From NCBI GenBank assembly GCA_001028025.1, contig LDAQ01000137.1, forward strand, positions 1 to 63,763: a stretch of DNA of 63,763 nucleotides, read 5' to 3'. Below the pieces are notes generated by a model that saw only the letters and a list, made by a program, of their open reading frames with translations, had not been told where the DNA came from and did not search any database. Made by a program: the position numbers and the translations under genes. The stretch is from Faecalicatena fissicatena. GTDB taxonomy: Bacteria > Bacillota > Clostridia > Lachnospirales > Lachnospiraceae. Positions 60,434-63,763 of this stretch are shown piece by piece. Position 1 is the first letter of the stretch, and each line of letters opens with the position of its first letter.

Positions 60434-60736
60434 ATGATAGATAAAAAACTAATCCCGGTTGGGGGGCTGAAAAGAGAGCCCTTTTCCGGAGGCCATGGCG
60501 GAATGCGCTATTTTTTCAAAGCAGATGAAAGCAAAGAGTCCTTTACAGTAACCGTTTATCCAGAACCATGGTCTTTCGAAAAAACTCCTGATGAAAATAA
60601 AGAACATGAATCTTTTCCCATGTCAGACGAGGGGATGGATACGGCAATAGAGTGGCTGTACAGCATGTATGATAAGAAAAAAGAGCTGTGGCAGGAATCC
60701 GCCAAAAACAGCATGCACATCGTACATAAAAGGTAG
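60434..60736 (+). CDS. conserved-looking hypothetical protein
   Basis: 100 residues, soluble, without a known domain. GGHGGMRYFFKADESKESFTVTVYPEPWSFEKTP suggests a small beta-sheet fold; the rest is charged and helical. There is no good ribosome binding site except GAGACG eight to ten bases before the ATG. It has an apparent promoter with an inverted repeat and a 5' region that includes repeat copy 3. Not recognised. Confidence 0.7.
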   Translation: MIDKKLIPVGGLKREPFSGGHGGMRYFFKADESKESFTVTVYPEPWSFEKTPDENKEHESFPMSDEGMDTAIEWLYSMYDKKKELWQESAKNSMHIVHKR

Positions 60737-60761
60737 GTCCTGTAAGCTGCTGCTCCCCGGC

Positions 60762-61445
60762 TTAGCGCCCAGATTCAATTGCTGCCACCATTTTTTTTGT
60801 CTTAGGCAGCCAGAACTGGACCAGCGGTCCTGTAAGGCAGACCGCCACTATTGTACCGATCCCCAGCGTCCCGCCAAGAAAGAATCCCAACACAACAAAG
60901 AACAGGTCACATCCGACCCTTACCCACCTGAATTCTATCTTTTCCAGTTTATCTGAAAGTATGATAGCCACCAGGTCATTGGGTCCGGTTCCTGCATTGC
61001 TGTTGATGACGATCGACATCCCCGCGGACAGAATCACGCATCCTGCCAGCATACTGACAATCCTTATAAGCATTGTCGCATCTCCGTTAATATATCCCTG
61101 GAACATCCATGTAAACAAATCAATGATCGGGCCGCCGCAGAATGCACATACTACGGTTCCCGGTTTTATGTATCCCTTTGTTGTCAGCAGCATGATGATC
61201 ATTAAAATACACAGAATAATGACATGCACCGTACCAACGGTCAGATGCACAGTTCTGGAAAGTCCCTGTATAAAAACAGTGAACGTATCTGTTCCCAGTT
61301 CGGACAGCAGAAAGAGCGTTACTCCCAGATGCGCCACAATCAGCCCTCCCAACAGGACCGCCAACGCTTTGACCCAGTCTTTTGCCCCTCTTTCTGACGT
61401 ATCAGACGCAAATTTTTCTTTCTTTATCTCCTTGTTATTCCCCAC
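60762..61445 (-). CDS. YczE/YitT-like five-helix membrane protein
   Basis: 227 residues with five membrane segments. GVTLFLLSELGTDTFTVFIQGLS near residue 40 and AGMSIVINSNAGTGPNDLVAIIL near 145 are the repeated family motif of YczE/YitT-type proteins, whose function is not firmly known. It starts with GTG; GGAGG lies eight bases upstream. It converges on the 100-residue gene at a short gap. Confidence 0.85.
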   Translation of the reverse strand: MGNNKEIKKEKFASDTSERGAKDWVKALAVLLGGLIVAHLGVTLFLLSELGTDTFTVFIQGLSRTVHLTVGTVHVIILCILMIIMLLTTKGYIKPGTVVCAFCGGPIIDLFTWMFQGYINGDATMLIRIVSMLAGCVILSAGMSIVINSNAGTGPNDLVAIILSDKLEKIEFRWVRVGCDLFFVVLGFFLGGTLGIGTIVAVCLTGPLVQFWLPKTKKMVAAIESGR

Positions 61446-61689
61446 GTTTCAATCCTCCAGACTTTTCTGTACATATAAAAATATTATATCCTGCCCGCAA
61501 ATAATATTCAAATAAAATTGCACTTATTTCCACTCTTTCCAATTCTTCAATCACCTGCGCTATCCTGCATAAAATGGCGGTTTTAAAAATTTCCCATTTT
61601 TATTCATCATACTTTTTATGAATATCTTATATTTAATTAATAAATTTTTCCAATTATCGTCACAATGCATTCACAATTACCTGATATTC

Positions 61690-61850
61690 TATAATCATGA
61701 AAAACAGAAGACAATGGCTGCACTAGCAGTGTTGCATCTGCGGCCATTGGACTTCGCCTAATAAGACAAATTCAAAAATTACAGATAGATTTTCCCTTTT
61801 CTCAGAGCTGCTGCAAGTGAGTACACTGCAACAGCTCTTTCCTTTTATTC
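61690..61850 (+). ncRNA. candidate small RNA with own promoter and terminator (B)
   Basis: TATAAT (61690-61695) is followed by a hairpin AATGGC/GCCATT (about 61713-61746) and, after 55 A/T-rich bases, by terminator AGAGCTG-TGCA/TGCA-CAGCTCT (61804-61838) with tail TTTCCTTTTATTC. It is about 145 bases long, with no credible reading frame. The tail CTCTTTCCTTTTATTC is shared with candidate A. A -35 is not clear. Confidence 0.45.
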
Positions 61851-61996
61851 TCAATCAGCAGACGCCTTTCTTTTGTGCATAATACACAAAAAGAAATAAG
61901 TCTTTTAATTTCCCGTTGCTTTTTCACACAATATAGTGTAAGGTAAATACATCGAATCTAATATTTTTTTAGATAAACTAAATATTTTTTAGGACG

Positions 61997-62063
61997 AAAT
62001 TTATATATGCTCATAATTGGTTGAGCGTTTCTACCAGCTACCGTAATAGCTGTCTATAAATTT
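61997..62063 (+). ncRNA. purine (guanine-class) riboswitch aptamer
   Basis: P1 AAATTTATA/TATAAATTT (61997-62005, 62055-62063) is perfect over 9 bp. P2 is GCTCA/TGAGC, and P3 is AGCTA/TAGCT with loop CCGTAA. The junction GTTTCTACC is diagnostic. The J3/1 strand reads GTCTATA with C at the specificity position, which means guanine or hypoxanthine rather than adenine. Confidence 0.95.
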
Positions 62064-62118
62064 CCCTTTTATACCAAAGAGGGAAAGACATGACAAGCTA
62101 AGGACGGGAGCTTTTTTA
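62062..62118 (+). terminator. riboswitch expression platform
   Basis: TTTCCC/GGGAAA (62062-62085) competes with the 3' side of P1. A terminator AAGCT/AGCTT (62095-62113) with a run of T follows. Ligand binding should favour termination of the permease transcript. Confidence 0.65.
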
Positions 62119-62354
62119 TTTTCATTTCCGGTATCTTCCATGCTTTGTCTTATTGTTAACTTTCCCTCAAAGGTATATCATAGTTGAGTTGGCAGTCCCG
62201 CTGAAAATATTGAAAAAGGAGGTGCACAGAATTCATATACTGTTTTTTTAAACAGAAGCCTCAGCGGACGAACCACTGCCTGTCATATCAATTCATTAAA
62301 TTATACTAGCTCGCAGGGGTATATTCCCCGAGGAGTGGAGGTAGGAGGGCAATC
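62119..62354 (+). other. long untranslated region before the permease gene
   Basis: No gene. A GGGG-TATATT-CCCC hairpin lies about 62317-62330, right before the ribosome binding site GGAGGTAGGAGG. AAAAAGGAGGTGCACAG near 62215-62230 looks like a second ribosome binding site, but only a nine-codon frame follows it. Confidence 0.5.
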
Positions 62355-63728
62355 ATGAACTTAGACAAAATATTTCATTTAAAAGAAAATCACACGGATG
62401 TTAAAACCGAGATACTTGCAGGTATTACAACTTTTATGACCATGGCGTATATTCTGGCCGTTAACCCCAACATTCTTTCTGAATCGGGAATGGACAGAGG
62501 GGCGGTGTTTACCGCCACCGCGCTTGCAGCATTTATCGCAACCTGCCTGATGGCACTTCTCTCAAACTATCCGTTTGTACTTGCACCCGGCATGGGGCTG
62601 AATGCGTACTTTACATACACGGTAGTCATGGGAATGGGCTTTACCTGGCAGATGGCATTAAGCGCTGTGTTTGTGGAAGGTATCATCTTTATTCTGCTGT
62701 CACTGACAAATGTACGCGAAGCGATATTCAATGCAATACCGATGAACCTGAAGCACGCCGTTTCCGTTGGTATCGGCCTGTTTATCGCCTTTATCGGACT
62801 GCAGAATGCCAAAATTGTAGTAGATTCCTCTACACTGGTCGGCGTATTTTCGTTTAAAAATTCACTCAAGACCGGAACCTTCAGTACAGAAGGAATCACC
62901 GTACTGCTCGCTTTAATCGGGCTGCTGATCACATCAATCCTGCTGATTAAAAAGGTGAAGGGAAATATCCTCTGGGGGATTCTGATCACCTGGCTGCTCG
63001 GTATCGTCTGTCAGCTGGTGGGTCTCTACAAGCCGACCCCGGATGCCGGCTGGTACAGCCTGCTTCCAGACTTTTCCGCAGGATTTTCAATTCCAAGCCT
63101 TGCACCGACATTCATGCATATGGACTTTTCCAGGATATTCTCACTGGATTTCGTAATCATCATGTTTGCATTCTTATTCGTAGACATGTTTGACACACTT
63201 GGAACACTGATCGGAGTCGCTTCCAAGGCCGACATGCTGGACAAAAACGGAAAGCTTCCTAAAATCAAGGGTGCTCTCCTCGCAGACGCCGTTGGTACAT
63301 CCGTAGGTGCAGCTCTCGGAACATCAACAACCACAACATTCGTAGAAAGTGCATCCGGCGTATCCGAAGGCGGACGTACAGGACTCACCAGTCTCACAGC
63401 CGCACTGCTGTTCGGTCTGTCACTGTTCCTGTCCCCGATCTTCCTGGCAATCCCGTCATTTGCCACGGCACCCGCACTGATCATCGTCGGCTTCCTTATG
63501 CTGACCTCAATCGTCAAGATTGACTTTGAAGACTACACCGAAACACTCCCGGCATTCATCTGTATCATCGCAATGCCGTTCATGTACAGCATTTCCGAAG
63601 GTATCTCCTTTGGAGTTATCTCTTACGTGGTAATCAACCTCGTAACAGGAAAGGCAAAAGAAAAGAAAATCAGCATCCTAATGTATATACTGGCAATCCT
63701 CTTTGTGATTAAGTATGTTTTACTTTGA
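62355..63728 (+). CDS. NCS2-family purine permease (PbuG/AzgA type)
   Basis: 457 residues with twelve to fourteen membrane segments. GITTFMTMAYILAVNPNIL near residue 25, APGMGLNAYFTYTVV near 78, FAFLFVDMFDTLGTLIGVA near 275 and GTSTTTTFVESASGVSEGGRTGLTSL near 320 are the AzgA-type hallmarks. It should import hypoxanthine or guanine with protons. The upstream guanine-class riboswitch fits that substrate. GGAGGTAGGAGG precedes the ATG. The window ends 35 bases after the stop codon. Confidence 0.94.
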   Translation: MNLDKIFHLKENHTDVKTEILAGITTFMTMAYILAVNPNILSESGMDRGAVFTATALAAFIATCLMALLSNYPFVLAPGMGLNAYFTYTVVMGMGFTWQMALSAVFVEGIIFILLSLTNVREAIFNAIPMNLKHAVSVGIGLFIAFIGLQNAKIVVDSSTLVGVFSFKNSLKTGTFSTEGITVLLALIGLLITSILLIKKVKGNILWGILITWLLGIVCQLVGLYKPTPDAGWYSLLPDFSAGFSIPSLAPTFMHMDFSRIFSLDFVIIMFAFLFVDMFDTLGTLIGVASKADMLDKNGKLPKIKGALLADAVGTSVGAALGTSTTTTFVESASGVSEGGRTGLTSLTAALLFGLSLFLSPIFLAIPSFATAPALIIVGFLMLTSIVKIDFEDYTETLPAFICIIAMPFMYSISEGISFGVISYVVINLVTGKAKEKKISILMYILAILFVIKYVLL

Positions 63729-63763
63729 TTGGACTGGGGGACGCTGAGGGAGAGGGGAGTCCG

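Noticed and set aside
62215..62250. Possible leader peptide behind AAAGGAGG before the purine permease
   Set aside because: The GTG would lie directly on the ribosome binding site and the frame has only nine codons.
1..63763. CRISPR array, prophage, rRNA or tRNA genes
   Set aside because: No regularly spaced direct repeats, phage structural genes or RNA gene signatures were seen on either strand.

Overview
The window looks like a chromosome segment of a gut-type Clostridia, most likely Lachnospiraceae. The evidence is the strong AGGAGG ribosome binding sites, lipobox lipoproteins with no outer-membrane genes, an ANTAR regulator paired with a HisKA_2 kinase, the duplicated FeoA and FeoB with a Cys-rich FeoB partner, a C-terminal Rpn/PD-(D/E)XK fragment, the DUF2089/SHOCT set and a purine riboswitch in front of an NCS2 permease. 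There is no rRNA, tRNA, CRISPR array, phage or intact transposase. Family names come from reading the proteins, not from a database search.

Region by region. 1-7.7 kb: a hypothetical protein, an orphan NMT1-type binding lipoprotein, a small XRE regulator flanked by a repeat pair, a DUF134/NifX-like pair, and a four-gene response regulator-ABC-histidine kinase unit. 7.8-18.4 kb: a MATE exporter, then a minus-strand block running ANTAR regulator, pseudo-ABC/GAF/HisKA_2 kinase, a leader with a terminator and a dual hairpin, RbsB/RbsA/RbsC-like transporter, UroD-family protein and zinc alcohol dehydrogenase. 18.6-22.4 kb: a nearly 300 bp inverted repeat covering the end of psd, then the phospholipid genes psd, pssA, a flippase-like protein and a PAP2 phosphatase. 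22.6-26.7 kb: a DUF2089/SHOCT-like trio and two tandem diguanylate cyclases. 26.9-39.1 kb: a metal block with DUF2325, a P1B-type ATPase, DUF6110, a 26-residue membrane peptide, CydDC-like ABC exporter, DUF454, a Fur-like winged helix without its metal domain, FeoB-associated protein, FeoB, two FeoA and a DtxR/MntR-type regulator. 39.2-50.4 kb: a ROK-controlled amino-sugar-like catabolic block. 50.7-54.5 kb: a two-gene candidate defence operon. 54.7-63.7 kb: an alpha/beta hydrolase, a giant PAS/GGDEF/EAL protein, a small hypothetical, a YczE-like membrane protein, two candidate small RNAs and the riboswitch-controlled purine permease.

How genes may work together. The best candidate for an undescribed system is at 9.4-18.4 kb. 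A kinase carrying a catalytically dead copy of the sugar-ABC ATPase domain probably signals to the ANTAR protein, which would release a terminator in the leader of the adjacent transporter operon. A second candidate is the operon of an Mrr-like/STAND NTPase with an unknown partner. A third is a local metal regulon sharing a GGTTAG-N6-CTAACC box. In the amino-sugar block, two promoters carry the same 13-bp-periodic operator array, and one is followed by the collapsed remnant of a second dehydrogenase gene. Short dispersed repeats recur between genes at four places.
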